Shown: piece after piece, positions 5,649-14,667 of the stretch | Numbering within the stretch: position 1 is the first letter of the stretch | How the letters are laid out: every line of letters begins with the position of its first letter | NCBI GenBank assembly: GCA_041497995.1 | Contig: JBGQHM010000144.1 | Location: 1-14,667, forward strand | Source: DATKMS01 sp041497995 | GTDB lineage: Bacteria; Desulfobacterota; Binatia; HRBIN30 | Direction of reading: 5' to 3' | DNA length: 14,667 nt | The notes under the pieces: generated by a model | What the model was told of the DNA's origin: nothing | Databases searched by the model: none | What the model saw: only the letters and a program-made list of their open reading frames with translations | Made by a program: the position numbers and the translations under genes

Positions 5649-6659
5649 TTAGCGCTCGGCGAGCACGACGCGGACCGGAGACGGGGGCAGGTCGTGGAGC
5701 GTCGTGCGTCCAAAGCCGGCGTTGCGCAGCATCGTCTGATATTCGGCGAAGGTGTACGCGTCGCCAGCGGGCGTACCCGCCAGCATGACGAGGGAGAAAC
5801 AGACAGCGTCGGCCGGACCCGAGCGGTCGTCGTTCGGCACGAACTCGACGATCACGGCGCGGCCGCCCGGGGCGAGCGCAGCGCGCGCCTTAGCAAGCAG
5901 CCGCTCGCACGCCCCCGGATCGAAGTGGTGGAGGATGTTCGGGAGCAGCACGAGGTCGTAGCCATCACCGAATGGCACGTCGAAGGCGCTCCCAGGAAGC
6001 GTGCGGAACCGCCCCGCGACGCCGGCAGCACGCGCGTGCTCTTCGGCCACTGCGAGGACATTCTTCCAGTCGAGCGCGCTCACCTGCACACCGGGGTTGA
6101 GCCGCGCTAGCGTGATCCCGAACATGCCGTGGCCCGCCGCGATGTCGAGGACCTTCCAGGGCGGGGCATGTTCGACGTCGAGGAGGTTCGCGAGTAACAC
6201 GGCTGACATGCCGGCGAGCGGCGCCATGGCGCGAGCAAACTCGACCCACATGGGATGCTCGGGTGCCAGCGACCCAGCGTCCGGCACCGCCGTACCGCCG
6301 CGGCGCACCGCATCAGTGAGATGGGCAAAGCCTTCGACGACCATCGGCGAAGCGATGAACCCGATCGCTGAGCCAAGATAGGCCGGTGAGTTGCGGTCGA
6401 GGAACGCCGCGGCGGTTGCGCCGAGGCCGTAGCGCTCGCCGTCGCGCGTGAGGAACCCATCCATCACGAGGTGGTTCAGCAACGAGCGCAGACCACGAGG
6501 CGCCGCGTGACAATGCGTTGCGAGCGCGTCGACGGTCGCTGCACCCGCAGCTATCTGCGTGAAGACATCCAGCTCGACCGCGGCCTTGAGAGCCGCCGTA
6601 CGCTGGTAGCCGGTGAAGGTGTCCCACAAGAGAGAGAGTGACGGATCGTCGTTTGCCAT
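5649..6659 (-). CDS. SAM-dependent methyltransferase, two-domain O-methyltransferase type
   Basis: A 336-residue protein from ATG 6659. Residues about 10-90 form a winged-helix/dimerisation domain (LWDTFTGYQRTAALKAAVEL through LLNHLVMDGFL to ERYGLG), as in plant-type and bacterial O-methyltransferases of the acetylserotonin/hydroxyneurosporene group. The Rossmann methyltransferase domain follows, with SAM motif I LDIAAGHGMFG (171-181), acidic strand-2 residue in SALDW (194-198), motif YDLVLLPNILHHFDP (234-248), and post-motif LAPGGRAVIVEFVPNDD (262-278). It ends with the family-typical FAEYQTMLRNAGF and PSPVRVVLAER. The substrate is probably a small hydroxylated or polyketide-like metabolite, which the sequence does not reveal. 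It has 182 bases of upstream non-coding DNA and probably its own promoter. Confidence 0.92.
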   Translation of the reverse strand: MANDDPSLSLLWDTFTGYQRTAALKAAVELDVFTQIAAGAATVDALATHCHAAPRGLRSLLNHLVMDGFLTRDGERYGLGATAAAFLDRNSPAYLGSAIGFIASPMVVEGFAHLTDAVRRGGTAVPDAGSLAPEHPMWVEFARAMAPLAGMSAVLLANLLDVEHAPPWKVLDIAAGHGMFGITLARLNPGVQVSALDWKNVLAVAEEHARAAGVAGRFRTLPGSAFDVPFGDGYDLVLLPNILHHFDPGACERLLAKARAALAPGGRAVIVEFVPNDDRSGPADAVCFSLVMLAGTPAGDAYTFAEYQTMLRNAGFGRTTLHDLPPSPVRVVLAER

Positions 6660-6841
6660 GTTCGTCTTCTATCCAATGCGGTGCGCGGCGACAATCCGGG
6701 ATGATTCGGTGCGTCTCCAGATCAGTTCACCCAACTTGGCGAAGCAATTTCGTCCTAGCCATTACACGCCGAGCCGCCGCAAAAGGTTACAGCACGGCAC
6801 GCTAGCAGCAGACGTGTTCGCTGCACCGGGCTCGTTCGCCT

Positions 6842-7960
6842 TCACGCTCCTACGGTATCGAAAGCGGGCAACACACTCTTGTCGATGAACGCCCGCGCCT
6901 CGCGCAGCACCTCCGGCAGATGCGCCAGGAAGCCCATGTGGCTGGTGGGGTACCAGTGAATCGCCGGCTTCCCCCAGTGCTGCCACATCCCCTTGACCAC
7001 ACGTGGAGCGAAGAAGCGATCATTCGACGCGGCAACCAGAAGAATCCGGGCCGCCGGCAGCTTGGGGAGCAGGTCATGCCAGCCCACGGCGGCAACGAAC
7101 TTGCCGAACTCCTCGCGGCCCCAGCCGAAAGACCGGAGATCGCGCCGCATCTTCGCGAGTACCGGCGCATCGGCGACCAAAGCCTCCAGATCCATGTGCG
7201 CAGCGAGGGGAACTGAAAAGGCGAAGCGCTCCTCCAGACAGGTGAGGCACAACGTCAAGGCGCCGCCCAGGCTCAGACCCGAGACACCGACGGGCCGGTC
7301 ATCCTCCCTGATCAGCCAGCTCAACAGCGTCCGGGCGTCGAGCAGCGTCTGGCGCAGGGCCTCGAAGCTGCGCACCATGTCGGCCGTCCAGTACAGCTCG
7401 CCGCTGAAGCGCGAGCCGCGCGGTGTGCGGCGCCCGTGGTAGGGGAACTGCATCTGGATGACCTCGACATTGAGTCGGAGCGCCATGCTCGTCAGCAGTG
7501 TGAACTCCTCGATGTAGCTCTCGGGTTGCATGTAGCCGTGCAGGTAGAGGAGGCGCGGCCGACGGCGTGCCGCCACCGGGCGGATGCGCCGCGCGTAGAC
7601 GTGGTGCGTCTCGCAGTAGTCCTCAAGGTATCGCCGGCGGAACTTGCGCTCGATCGGAACGTGCAGGGAGCGGAACTCGATATCTTCGCTGATCAGACCA
7701 GGCACCCGCCACCGCGCGTGCACGCTCACCTCGGGCACCCGCGACGGCGCCGGGAACAACTCCTCCAGCGGACGTCCGGCGTAGGTTTCGAGATCAGCCA
7801 GTGTGTTGGACACTGGGTGCGTCACGTACTGCAGGACCTCGCTCAATGCACCGGCCACGAGATCGGGATGCCATGCTGCTGATCGTTCCGTGCTTGCGCT
7901 CCCTTCAGTTGGAGCTGCTGCAGCACAAGACCTGCCAGGAACGGGCGTACGGCGCCGCAT
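6842..7960 (-). CDS. Alpha/beta hydrolase family protein
   Basis: A 372-residue protein if started at ATG 7960; a TTG two codons earlier (7966) is also possible, and neither has a clear Shine-Dalgarno. The first roughly 30 residues are Ala/Arg/Ser-rich and may not be part of the conserved protein. The core has the oxyanion strand LLYLHGYMQPES, the nucleophile elbow VSGLSLGG (Ser220), an acid residue in VAASNDRFF (Asp304) and the catalytic His in TSHMGFL (His331), in the correct order for a serine alpha/beta hydrolase. No signal peptide is apparent, so it is probably cytoplasmic. It resembles uncharacterised bacterial hydrolases with an N-terminal extension; the substrate is unknown. It lies between the methyltransferase (182-base gap) and the exporter permease (about 207-base gap). 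Confidence 0.87.
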   Translation of the reverse strand: MRRRTPVPGRSCAAAAPTEGSASTERSAAWHPDLVAGALSEVLQYVTHPVSNTLADLETYAGRPLEELFPAPSRVPEVSVHARWRVPGLISEDIEFRSLHVPIERKFRRRYLEDYCETHHVYARRIRPVAARRRPRLLYLHGYMQPESYIEEFTLLTSMALRLNVEVIQMQFPYHGRRTPRGSRFSGELYWTADMVRSFEALRQTLLDARTLLSWLIREDDRPVGVSGLSLGGALTLCLTCLEERFAFSVPLAAHMDLEALVADAPVLAKMRRDLRSFGWGREEFGKFVAAVGWHDLLPKLPAARILLVAASNDRFFAPRVVKGMWQHWGKPAIHWYPTSHMGFLAHLPEVLREARAFIDKSVLPAFDTVGA

Positions 7961-8167
7961 ACCCAAGGAGCAGCGGCAGCGGCCTGCCTTCCCAACGGCA
8001 ACACTCCTGTGTAGCAGAATTGAAAGAGAGCGGCGGAGCCAGCGCTCTATGCGCCGCGCCTTAGCGCCGAATCGTGTGTGGCGCCCTTCTTGCCCGAACG
8101 TTCTCTCTGGAGGTGACGGGGAGCGCCAGCGGACTAGGCGCTGCGGAGAACCGCAGCAACCCGAGGT

Positions 8168-9853
8168 TCAGCCCCGGCCCACACGCCGACGACGAGAGAA
8201 CAACGTCACGCCAACGACCAGGTACAGCGCACCATATGCGAGCATCACTGCTGTGGGGCGCAGCGCCGCCTCGAATGTCCGTCGCCGAATCATCAGGTCG
8301 TTGAAGGCGTCCATGGCCCAGGTCGTCGGGAACGCCAGCGCCACGGTGCGCATCCAGCGCGGCTCCAAATCGATCGGCCACCAGCACCCGCCCACCGCCG
8401 CCATGGTGACGATGACGATCGATCCCACCGGCAGCACCGCCTCGCGGCTCGGCGCCACTGCCGCCACCACCAGGCCAAACGCAGTGCCGGCGAAGACGAT
8501 TCCCACCGTGGGCAGCAACAGCGCCCACGGCTGCGGTCCGAGGGAGACGTCGAACGCCAACCAACCCGCCACCAGCAGCGTGATCATCTGCACGACGCCG
8601 ACGACGAAGCGCGCCAGGAGCTTGCCGACGAGGACGGCCGGCGCCGCCACCGGCATGGCGCGCACCCGGCTCAACGTGCCCCAGTCACGCTCGTCCAGCA
8701 GTCCGAGGGAGACGCCGAGTAACATGCCGAGCAGCAGGAAGGTGACACTGAAGCCCGGCACGTTCTGATCGAACGTGTTGACGTTGATCGAGCCACCGCT
8801 GAGGTCGACCTCTTGAAGCGTCAGCGTGCCCGGCAGTTTTGGAAACTCGGGAAGCGTGATCTCCGGAATCTGCAGGGACGGGCGCGGCGGCAGAGGGGGC
8901 GGTTCGAGACGCGGCGGCGGCGGCAGACGCAGTGACAACTCGCTGGCGTCGGGCAGGCGAGGCGGCGGACCGTCCGCATCGAGTCGCTGCTGGAGGGCGG
9001 GCGGTAGCTCCGGAAAGTCCGGTGGCGCCGGGATGTCGGCGGCGTGGCTACCGGCGCGCCGCTGCAGCTCGGCGAGCCACAGCGCGAACTCGGCGCGGCG
9101 GCGCGCGACGAGGTCGAGATAGGCGCGCACGTCACTGCGGAGCGCATCGGCCTGCGTCTCCGCCTCGCGCTGCAGGCGCTGCACGACGGCGTCGATCTGC
9201 CGCACCACCTCCTTCGATGCCTCCTGGCGATGGCGCTCGAGCGCAACGCGCGCGTCAGCCACCGATTGCTCGCGCGCAACGCGCGCCTGCTCCCAGGTCG
9301 TGTCCAGCGCGGCGCGCAGTTTGGCAACATCCAGACGTAGTTGGTCTACCTGCTGCCGCAGATGCTCGCGCTGTTCGGCGGCGGCGTGCTCAGCATCTGC
9401 ACCGCGCGCGAGCTGGTCACCCATTTCCAACAACTTGGCGCGCACGTTCAAGCGCTCCAGATACTTCACGGCATCGCTGTACAACAGCAAAGCGCCCGGC
9501 TTGCCGTCGCGAAGAGCCGCCTCCGTACCGCGCGGCACGACGAGCGCCGATCCTGCCAGCTTGCGGCTGATCATGTCCTCCGCCGTGGCACGATCCGCGA
9601 CGGGCCGCAGATTCACGGAATGCTCGGCCGCGAGGCGCTCGCGTAGGCGGCGCGCTAGTTCACTGCCGTCCTCGTCGACGAACGGGAACTCGTATGCCGT
9701 CTGCCCCGTCGGATCCGCGCCGTAGAGGTTGGCAAGCGAGAAGCCGGCCACGCTGATGACGACGATCGGTGCCAGCGTCAGGAAGATGAGTCCGGCGCGG
9801 TCGCGCCACAGCAGTCGCAGGTCTTTGCGCAGAATCACCAAGAGCGCATGCAT
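8168..9853 (-). CDS. ABC-2 type exporter permease with large coiled-coil/Pro-rich extracytoplasmic domain
   Basis: Begins at ATG 9853 (MHALLVILRKDLRLLWRDRAG, the usual ABC-2 opening of an amphipathic helix before the first membrane span), 561 residues; an in-frame ATG at 9883 would add ten non-conserved residues and overlap the ATPase gene. One membrane span (LIFLTLAPIVVISVAGF) is followed by about 330 residues outside the membrane, then about five more spans (from FSVTFLLLGMLLGVSLGLL to YGALYLVVGVTLF). The outer domain includes a charged heptad-rich coiled coil (about residues 155-265) and a Pro-rich stretch (about 275-345, with LPPPPRLEPPPLPPRP). ABC-2 permeases with such an insert belong to the YhaP/NatB-like and DrrB-like exporters. 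The gene follows its ATPase by 13 bases and the two form one transporter. Confidence 0.9.
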   Translation of the reverse strand: MHALLVILRKDLRLLWRDRAGLIFLTLAPIVVISVAGFSLANLYGADPTGQTAYEFPFVDEDGSELARRLRERLAAEHSVNLRPVADRATAEDMISRKLAGSALVVPRGTEAALRDGKPGALLLYSDAVKYLERLNVRAKLLEMGDQLARGADAEHAAAEQREHLRQQVDQLRLDVAKLRAALDTTWEQARVAREQSVADARVALERHRQEASKEVVRQIDAVVQRLQREAETQADALRSDVRAYLDLVARRRAEFALWLAELQRRAGSHAADIPAPPDFPELPPALQQRLDADGPPPRLPDASELSLRLPPPPRLEPPPLPPRPSLQIPEITLPEFPKLPGTLTLQEVDLSGGSINVNTFDQNVPGFSVTFLLLGMLLGVSLGLLDERDWGTLSRVRAMPVAAPAVLVGKLLARFVVGVVQMITLLVAGWLAFDVSLGPQPWALLLPTVGIVFAGTAFGLVVAAVAPSREAVLPVGSIVIVTMAAVGGCWWPIDLEPRWMRTVALAFPTTWAMDAFNDLMIRRRTFEAALRPTAVMLAYGALYLVVGVTLFSRRRRVGRG

Positions 9854-9866
9854 CGTCCGCTGTCCG

Positions 9867-10835
<969 letters not shown>

Positions 10836-11245
10836 ACTGTCTGCCTAGACGAACCGAGGCGGAGGTCAAGCCGGACGAAGGTCGGCCGCACAGCGGGAGG
10901 ATTCCGGAATTCGCTAGACCTCGGGCATCATTGTCATCCCCGAGAAGCCGAACGGCGAGATGTTTCAATCGCCGCGACGATGCACGCATCATCGCGGGCG
11001 ATCGGCCGGTCGTCATGGGACAGACAACAAAATACTCGCAAGCGGAGCGGGCCGCCGATCAAGACCAATCGAGCAACCGCACTGATCTGTATCTTTGGTT
11101 TCGTCTTCGCTCCGCTTCCCAGATCTGAACAGCCGGCAGGCGCGCTATGGCGCGCACCGCCAGCACGTCGAGTGGCATGGATGGTGCTGCCGAGACGCGG
11201 AGACAACGCGGCTCACCGCAACGACAGACGACGGAGGTTTGGGTG
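10836..11245. other. Divergent intergenic region between the ABC exporter and the DUF1302 gene
   Basis: 410 bases with no gene that I can support: open frames here are short or extend the neighbours without conserved text. It must hold promoters for both directions, but I cannot point to convincing -35/-10 boxes. A perfect GCGCGC-TATG-GCGCGC hairpin lies at 11140-11155. Around 10930-10962, TCATCCCCGAGAAGCCGAACGGCGAGAT loosely recalls the TCATCCCGAGCGAAGCGAGG type of dispersed repeat and may be a decayed copy. Confidence 0.5.
11233..11237 (+). promoter_or_regulatory. Ribosome binding site deciding the DUF1302 start
   Basis: GGAGG eight bases before ATG 11246. The frame is open 33 codons further upstream, but this site and the signal peptide directly after the ATG fix the start here. 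Confidence 0.7.
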
Positions 11246-13057
11246 ATGGATGTTCGCACGTACCGACGTGGAGGAAGTATCGCCGGCCTGTTCGTTGCGG
11301 CATTGGCCCTCGCCGCTACTGACGCGCAAGCGCTGCCGCGCTACGGCCCACTCGAGGTGGCCGGCAACGTCTCCGCCCAAAACTTGATCCGCTTCAACCC
11401 CGACATCGACAAGCTGGCATTGGTACAGCAGCGCAATACCTTCAAGCTGCGCATCGACTACGCGATGTTCGAGCAGGGCAAGCTGGCCGACCTGTACGAT
11501 GTCCCTTTCATCGAACGCGGCAAGCTGTTCCTGCTGTACCGCGGAGTCTACGACAGCGTCTACGACACCACTCCGGGCTTCGCGCAGCGCGACATATACG
11601 GCCAGAACGTGCCGCTACGGCTGGATGATTTCTCGCACTCCGAACGCGACGCACAGAAATTCGAGAACCAGCTGCGGGAGGCGTACACCGACCTGACGTT
11701 CAAGACGGTGCCGCTCAGCTTGCGGCTTGGCCGCCAGCAGATCGTTTGGGGAGAGACCGACAACTTCCGACTGCTCGACCGGGTCAACGCGCTCGACCTC
11801 ACCTGGCACCTACAGCAGGAATCGTGGGACGAGCTGCGCACGCCGTACTGGATGATCAAGGGGCTCATCGACCTCGACCGGGTCGGCGGGCTCGCGCCAC
11901 TGTCGAACACCTTCGCGGAGTTCTACTGGAATCCCGGCGACTGGTACCCGGCGAAGAAGGACTTTCTGCCGCGGCCGTGGAGCGCACCCGTCGTCAATCC
12001 GCTCGTCAATCCGCTCGGGCCGCCCTTTCCACCGCCAAATCCCGGTGGTCGCGGGCTGTTCAACATCATCAACAGCCGGACGCCGTTCACGGTGAACACG
12101 CTCTTCAACCAAACTACGCTCTTCCGCCAGGGGAACTATGCGCGCAACCCGCAGGACAACAGCCAGGTCGGCGCGCGATTCGGTGCCGTGACACCGCAGG
12201 GCGTGCAGTTCACCCTCAACTACTTTTACCAGCGCTGGGCCGGCGGCGACGACGGCACCAATGCCGCAGCATACACGGCCATCCTGAATACGCGGGAGGC
12301 TTTGGCCGGATTGAGGCGCGGCGAGGCACCGCTCGAAGCCATCTTCCCGTACATCCACACGTTCGGCTTCTCGCTCAACTATGCCGAGGAGGAACATACC
12401 CAGACCGTCTACCGGATGGAGAGCATCTACGAGATGGGCGTACCCTTCACTGACACCAGCAAGCACTACTCACCGAATGGCAGCCTCGGGCTCCTCGCCC
12501 GGGATGTCTTCGGCGTCAGCAGGCGGGACATGTGGAAGGGTACCATCGCCTTCGATCGACCGACGTGGATTCGGCCGCTGAACCGCAACTCGACGGTCCT
12601 CATTCTCGGCCAGTTCTTCTGGCACTATCTCATCGATAACCCCAACATCCTGTGCAACGATCCGGCGGATCGGCCGCCATGCGCCGCCAGCGGCCAAGGT
12701 AAGGGCTTTCGCGGCCAGTTCTCCACCAGCGGTATCGCATCCACCGGCATCCCGGGCCGCGGCGCCTTCATCGACAGGGTACGCGACTGGGAAGCGCTCG
12801 TGACGCTGGCTGCCACGACCTTCTACAGCGGCGGCAAGATCGTTCCCTTCGTCATCTACGTGCTGGATCCGGTGAACAGCTACAACATGGAAGTCATCTG
12901 GATGCTCGACTACTACATCACCAACAACGTCATCGTGAACCTCTCGCAACGGTACTTCATCAATACCGTCAGCCATCCAGTCTTCGAGAGTTGGGGTGTC
13001 GCCGGCATCAACCGAGGCCGCTCGGAGACCGGGATTCGCCTCACCTACCAGTTCTGA
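11246..13057 (+). CDS. DUF1302 family outer-membrane protein
   Basis: A 603-residue protein with a clear signal peptide (MDVRTYRRGGSIAGLFVAAL then ALAATDAQA, cleavage after about residue 29). The mature part matches DUF1302 in style: alternating aromatic strands, LRLGRQQIVWGETDNFRLLD, the Pro/Asn-rich loops around NPLVNPLGPPFPPPNPGG, and a C-terminal barrel strand ending RLTYQF with terminal Phe, the usual signal for outer-membrane assembly. DUF1302 proteins are predicted beta-barrels, often paired with DUF1329 proteins and linked to hydrocarbon, steroid or polyester metabolism; the exact role is unknown. No DUF1329 partner follows here, as the next gene downstream is the propeller protein. 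The start is set by GGAGG at 11233-11237; longer versions from GTG or ATG upstream lack conserved text. Confidence 0.9.
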   Translation: MDVRTYRRGGSIAGLFVAALALAATDAQALPRYGPLEVAGNVSAQNLIRFNPDIDKLALVQQRNTFKLRIDYAMFEQGKLADLYDVPFIERGKLFLLYRGVYDSVYDTTPGFAQRDIYGQNVPLRLDDFSHSERDAQKFENQLREAYTDLTFKTVPLSLRLGRQQIVWGETDNFRLLDRVNALDLTWHLQQESWDELRTPYWMIKGLIDLDRVGGLAPLSNTFAEFYWNPGDWYPAKKDFLPRPWSAPVVNPLVNPLGPPFPPPNPGGRGLFNIINSRTPFTVNTLFNQTTLFRQGNYARNPQDNSQVGARFGAVTPQGVQFTLNYFYQRWAGGDDGTNAAAYTAILNTREALAGLRRGEAPLEAIFPYIHTFGFSLNYAEEEHTQTVYRMESIYEMGVPFTDTSKHYSPNGSLGLLARDVFGVSRRDMWKGTIAFDRPTWIRPLNRNSTVLILGQFFWHYLIDNPNILCNDPADRPPCAASGQGKGFRGQFSTSGIASTGIPGRGAFIDRVRDWEALVTLAATTFYSGGKIVPFVIYVLDPVNSYNMEVIWMLDYYITNNVIVNLSQRYFINTVSHPVFESWGVAGINRGRSETGIRLTYQF

Positions 13058-13386
13058 TGGTGGTGGAGGCAACTCGGCGCCGAGTCGCCCCATGCGTCAA
13101 GAACCTCCGAGGCGATCCGTCATTCCCGCGCAGGCGGGAATCCACTCCACCCCGCCACCTGGATGCCCGCCTGCGCGGGCATGACGGCTGCTACCCATCT
13201 TTCTTGGGCAAAGCCCCTCCGAGGAGGTGACTAGGGTCCCCATCTGACGTCCGACGGCCATTGAGCCCGGCCGGAATGCAGTCGGGCGCGGCATCACACC
13301 GGTCACGGGCCGAATTCAACCGGATCGTCGCCGACGGGCGGAGCTGCCTTTCCTCGCTGCAGCTTGTGTAGTACAAGGTGGGGCCT
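13058..13386. other. Intergenic region carrying a REP-type element
   Basis: 329 bases between the DUF1302 stop and the propeller start. The only strong structure is the double-hairpin element at 13117-13187. I see no further gene, and no clear promoter boxes for the downstream gene, which has AAGGTGGGG shortly before its ATG. Confidence 0.5.
13117..13187. repeat. REP-type double-hairpin dispersed repeat
   Basis: Two hairpins in inverted array: ATTCCCGC-GCAG-GCGGGAAT on the left and ATGCCCGC-CTGC-GCGGGCAT on the right, bounded by CCGTCAT and ATGACGG, so the whole 71-base unit is an imperfect palindrome. This matches the widespread element whose spurious translation reads FPRRREST..DARLRGHDG in many Proteobacteria. 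It lies just after the DUF1302 stop and could fold in the transcript to end or stabilise it. Confidence 0.85.
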
Positions 13387-14667
13387 ATGAGCGCCTCACG
13401 ATCGCACGCTAAGGTCCTCCACCTCATCCTCACCCTTCCGATCGCGGCCATTCAGGCGTTCGCCGCGATGGCGCACGCACAGACGGTCACCGAGTTTCCC
13501 ATCGGGGTGAACAGCCAGCCTTCCGGGATCACGACGGCAGGCGGCTTACTCTGGTTCACCGAGTTCAACTCCAACACGATCGGGACGCTCAGCGTCATGG
13601 GTGACCTCAACGGGTTTCCCATCCCTACAGCCAACAGCGGCCCCGGCGCCATCACCCTTGGCCCAGACGGCAACATCTGGTTTGTCGAGACGAGTGCCAA
13701 CAAGATTGCCAAGATCACCGTCGGCGGTATGGTTACGGAATTCCCCATTCCCACCGCTGGCAGCGGCGCCAACGGCATCACCGGCGGACCCGACGGGAAC
13801 GTGTGGTTCACCGAAGCCAGCGCGAACAAGATCGGCCGCATCACACCGAGCGGGACCATCACCGAGTTCGTCATCCCGACAGTTAACAGTCTTCCCAGAG
13901 GCATCACGCTCGGCCCCGACGGCAACCTCTGGTTCACTGAATCCAGCGCCAATAAGATCGGGCGAGTTTCCACCATCAGCCCAAACACCATCACTGACTT
14001 TCCAATTCCGAACGCCGGAACGTCGCCGAGCGGCATCGCTGCCGGACCGGACGGTGCGCTGTGGTTCACCGAATTCAACGGCAACCGTATTGGACGCATC
14101 ACTACCGCTGGGGTGGTCACGAATGAATTCCCACTCCCTGCAGGCGCCAGCCGGCCAAACGAAATCACCGCGGGCGCTGACGGCAACTTGTGGTTTACCA
14201 TCACCAACTCGAGTCAGGTGGCACGCATCACCACGTCCGGAACGATCACGCCATTCACACTTGCCGCCAATAGTGATCCGTCCGGAATCAACAGCGGACC
14301 CGACACCAACATCTGGTTCACCGAAAAACGCAGCAGCAAGATTGGACAGATCGCACCGGTAGTAGCGACACCGACCCCAACCCCGACGATTACCCCAACG
14401 GCAACAGTCACCCCAACATCACCGCCGACCGACACGCCGACACAGACGCACACGGCGACTCCTACCGCGACATTCACGCGAACCTTTACTCCGACGGTGA
14501 CGCCGACGGTGACCCCGACACCGCCACCGACGGATACCCCTACGTCGAGCCCGACGCCGACCGCAACCTTCACTGACACGCCGACACCGGTCCTCACGTC
14601 GACACCCACCGCGACGCCGTCGGCGACTCACACCGCAACGGACTCACCGACTCCAACTCCTACCGAC
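13387..14667 (+). CDS. Secreted Vgb-like (streptogramin-lyase-like) seven-bladed beta-propeller with Thr/Pro-rich tail, 3' end outside window
   Basis: Open from ATG 13387 to the last base, 427 codons. A signal peptide ends in FAAMAHA (cleavage after about residue 31). Seven copies of a roughly 42-residue repeat follow, each with GPDGNLWFTE..ANKIGRI-like text; the WFT/WFV cores fall at WFTEFNSNTIG, WFVETSANKIA, WFTEASANKIG, WFTESSANKIG, WFTEFNGNRIG, WFTITNSSQVA and WFTEKRSSKIG, enough for a complete seven-bladed propeller of the virginiamycin B lyase type. From about residue 328 the chain is a Thr/Pro-rich linker (TPTPTPTITPTATVTP and onward) for at least 100 residues. The propeller contains no histidine, so the catalytic His of true Vgb lyases is absent and antibiotic cleavage is unlikely; binding or a surface role fits better. 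The linker suggests a further domain or anchor beyond the window. Confidence 0.88.
   Translation, partial: MSASRSHAKVLHLILTLPIAAIQAFAAMAHAQTVTEFPIGVNSQPSGITTAGGLLWFTEFNSNTIGTLSVMGDLNGFPIPTANSGPGAITLGPDGNIWFVETSANKIAKITVGGMVTEFPIPTAGSGANGITGGPDGNVWFTEASANKIGRITPSGTITEFVIPTVNSLPRGITLGPDGNLWFTESSANKIGRVSTISPNTITDFPIPNAGTSPSGIAAGPDGALWFTEFNGNRIGRITTAGVVTNEFPLPAGASRPNEITAGADGNLWFTITNSSQVARITTSGTITPFTLAANSDPSGINSGPDTNIWFTEKRSSKIGQIAPVVATPTPTPTITPTATVTPTSPPTDTPTQTHTATPTATFTRTFTPTVTPTVTPTPPPTDTPTSSPTPTATFTDTPTPVLTSTPTATPSATHTATDSPTPTPTD

Noticed and set aside
7803..8768. Plus-strand 321-codon frame spanning the hydrolase-permease gap
   Set aside because: It overlaps two better-supported minus-strand genes and has no recognisable domain; the 200-base gap itself shows no convincing gene.
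13117..13187. CRISPR repeat or att site
   Set aside because: Only one unit is present, with inverted hairpins and no spacer array; no integrase or cas gene is in the window.
13097..13306. Small open frame reading through the REP element (HARAGGHPGGGVEWIPACAGMT)
   Set aside because: This is the well-known spurious translation of the dispersed hairpin repeat and not a protein gene.
13452..14207. Minus-strand 251-codon open frame across the propeller gene
   Set aside because: Its periodic text (MRPIL..NSVNH repeats) is the complement of the propeller repeats; the plus strand has a signal peptide, RBS and seven WFTE blades.
14214..14609. Minus-strand Val/Gly-rich frame (VGVGVSV repeats)
   Set aside because: It is simply the reverse complement of the Thr/Pro codon repeats (ACSCCG) of the plus-strand tail.

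Overview
The window looks like chromosomal DNA of a high-GC Gram-negative bacterium. A DUF1302-type outer-membrane barrel with a terminal Phe implies an outer membrane. Several other traits are common in uncultured deltaproteobacterial or Binatota-like genomes: cyclase/AAA/TPR giant proteins, streptogramin-lyase-like propellers with Thr-Pro tails, and dense palindromic mini-repeats. That placement is inference from gene style and has not been tested. I see no rRNA, tRNA, CRISPR array, integrase or transposase.

Layout. Positions 1-174 hold the 3' end of an unrecognised plus-strand gene. From 203 to 10835 every gene I can support is on the minus strand. Read in transcription order (right to left) these are: an ABC exporter pair (ATPase 9867-10835, ABC-2 permease 8168-9853), an alpha/beta hydrolase (6842-7960), a two-domain SAM-dependent methyltransferase (5649-6659), a Phd-type antitoxin (5313-5567) with only a 16-codon stub of its PIN toxin (5266-5316), a DTW-domain tRNA-modification protein (4473-5099), and a 1204-residue zinc ribbon / class III cyclase / AAA ATPase / TPR protein (701-4315). 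The last is tightly coupled to a frameshifted small gene (385-698) and a DUF2283 gene (203-403). After a 410-base divergent gap, the plus strand carries the DUF1302 outer-membrane protein (11246-13057), a double-hairpin REP-type element (13117-13187), and a secreted seven-bladed beta-propeller protein with a Thr/Pro-rich tail that runs off the right edge (13387 onward).

How the genes relate. The ABC ATPase and permease form one exporter. The cyclase and the two small genes behind it look like one transcription unit. The remaining genes are separated by gaps of about 150-200 bases and need not act together.

The most unusual aspect is the repeat load. At least five palindromic or tandem mini-repeat insertions lie in frame inside the single cyclase gene, all at apparent linkers or loops. 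Related mini-repeats flank the DTW gene in inverted orientation, one of them touching the broken PIN toxin. Two small toxin/antitoxin-like loci show decay (a one-base frameshift and a truncated toxin). I did not find a convincing new multi-gene system; the repeat-insertion pattern is the best candidate for follow-up.
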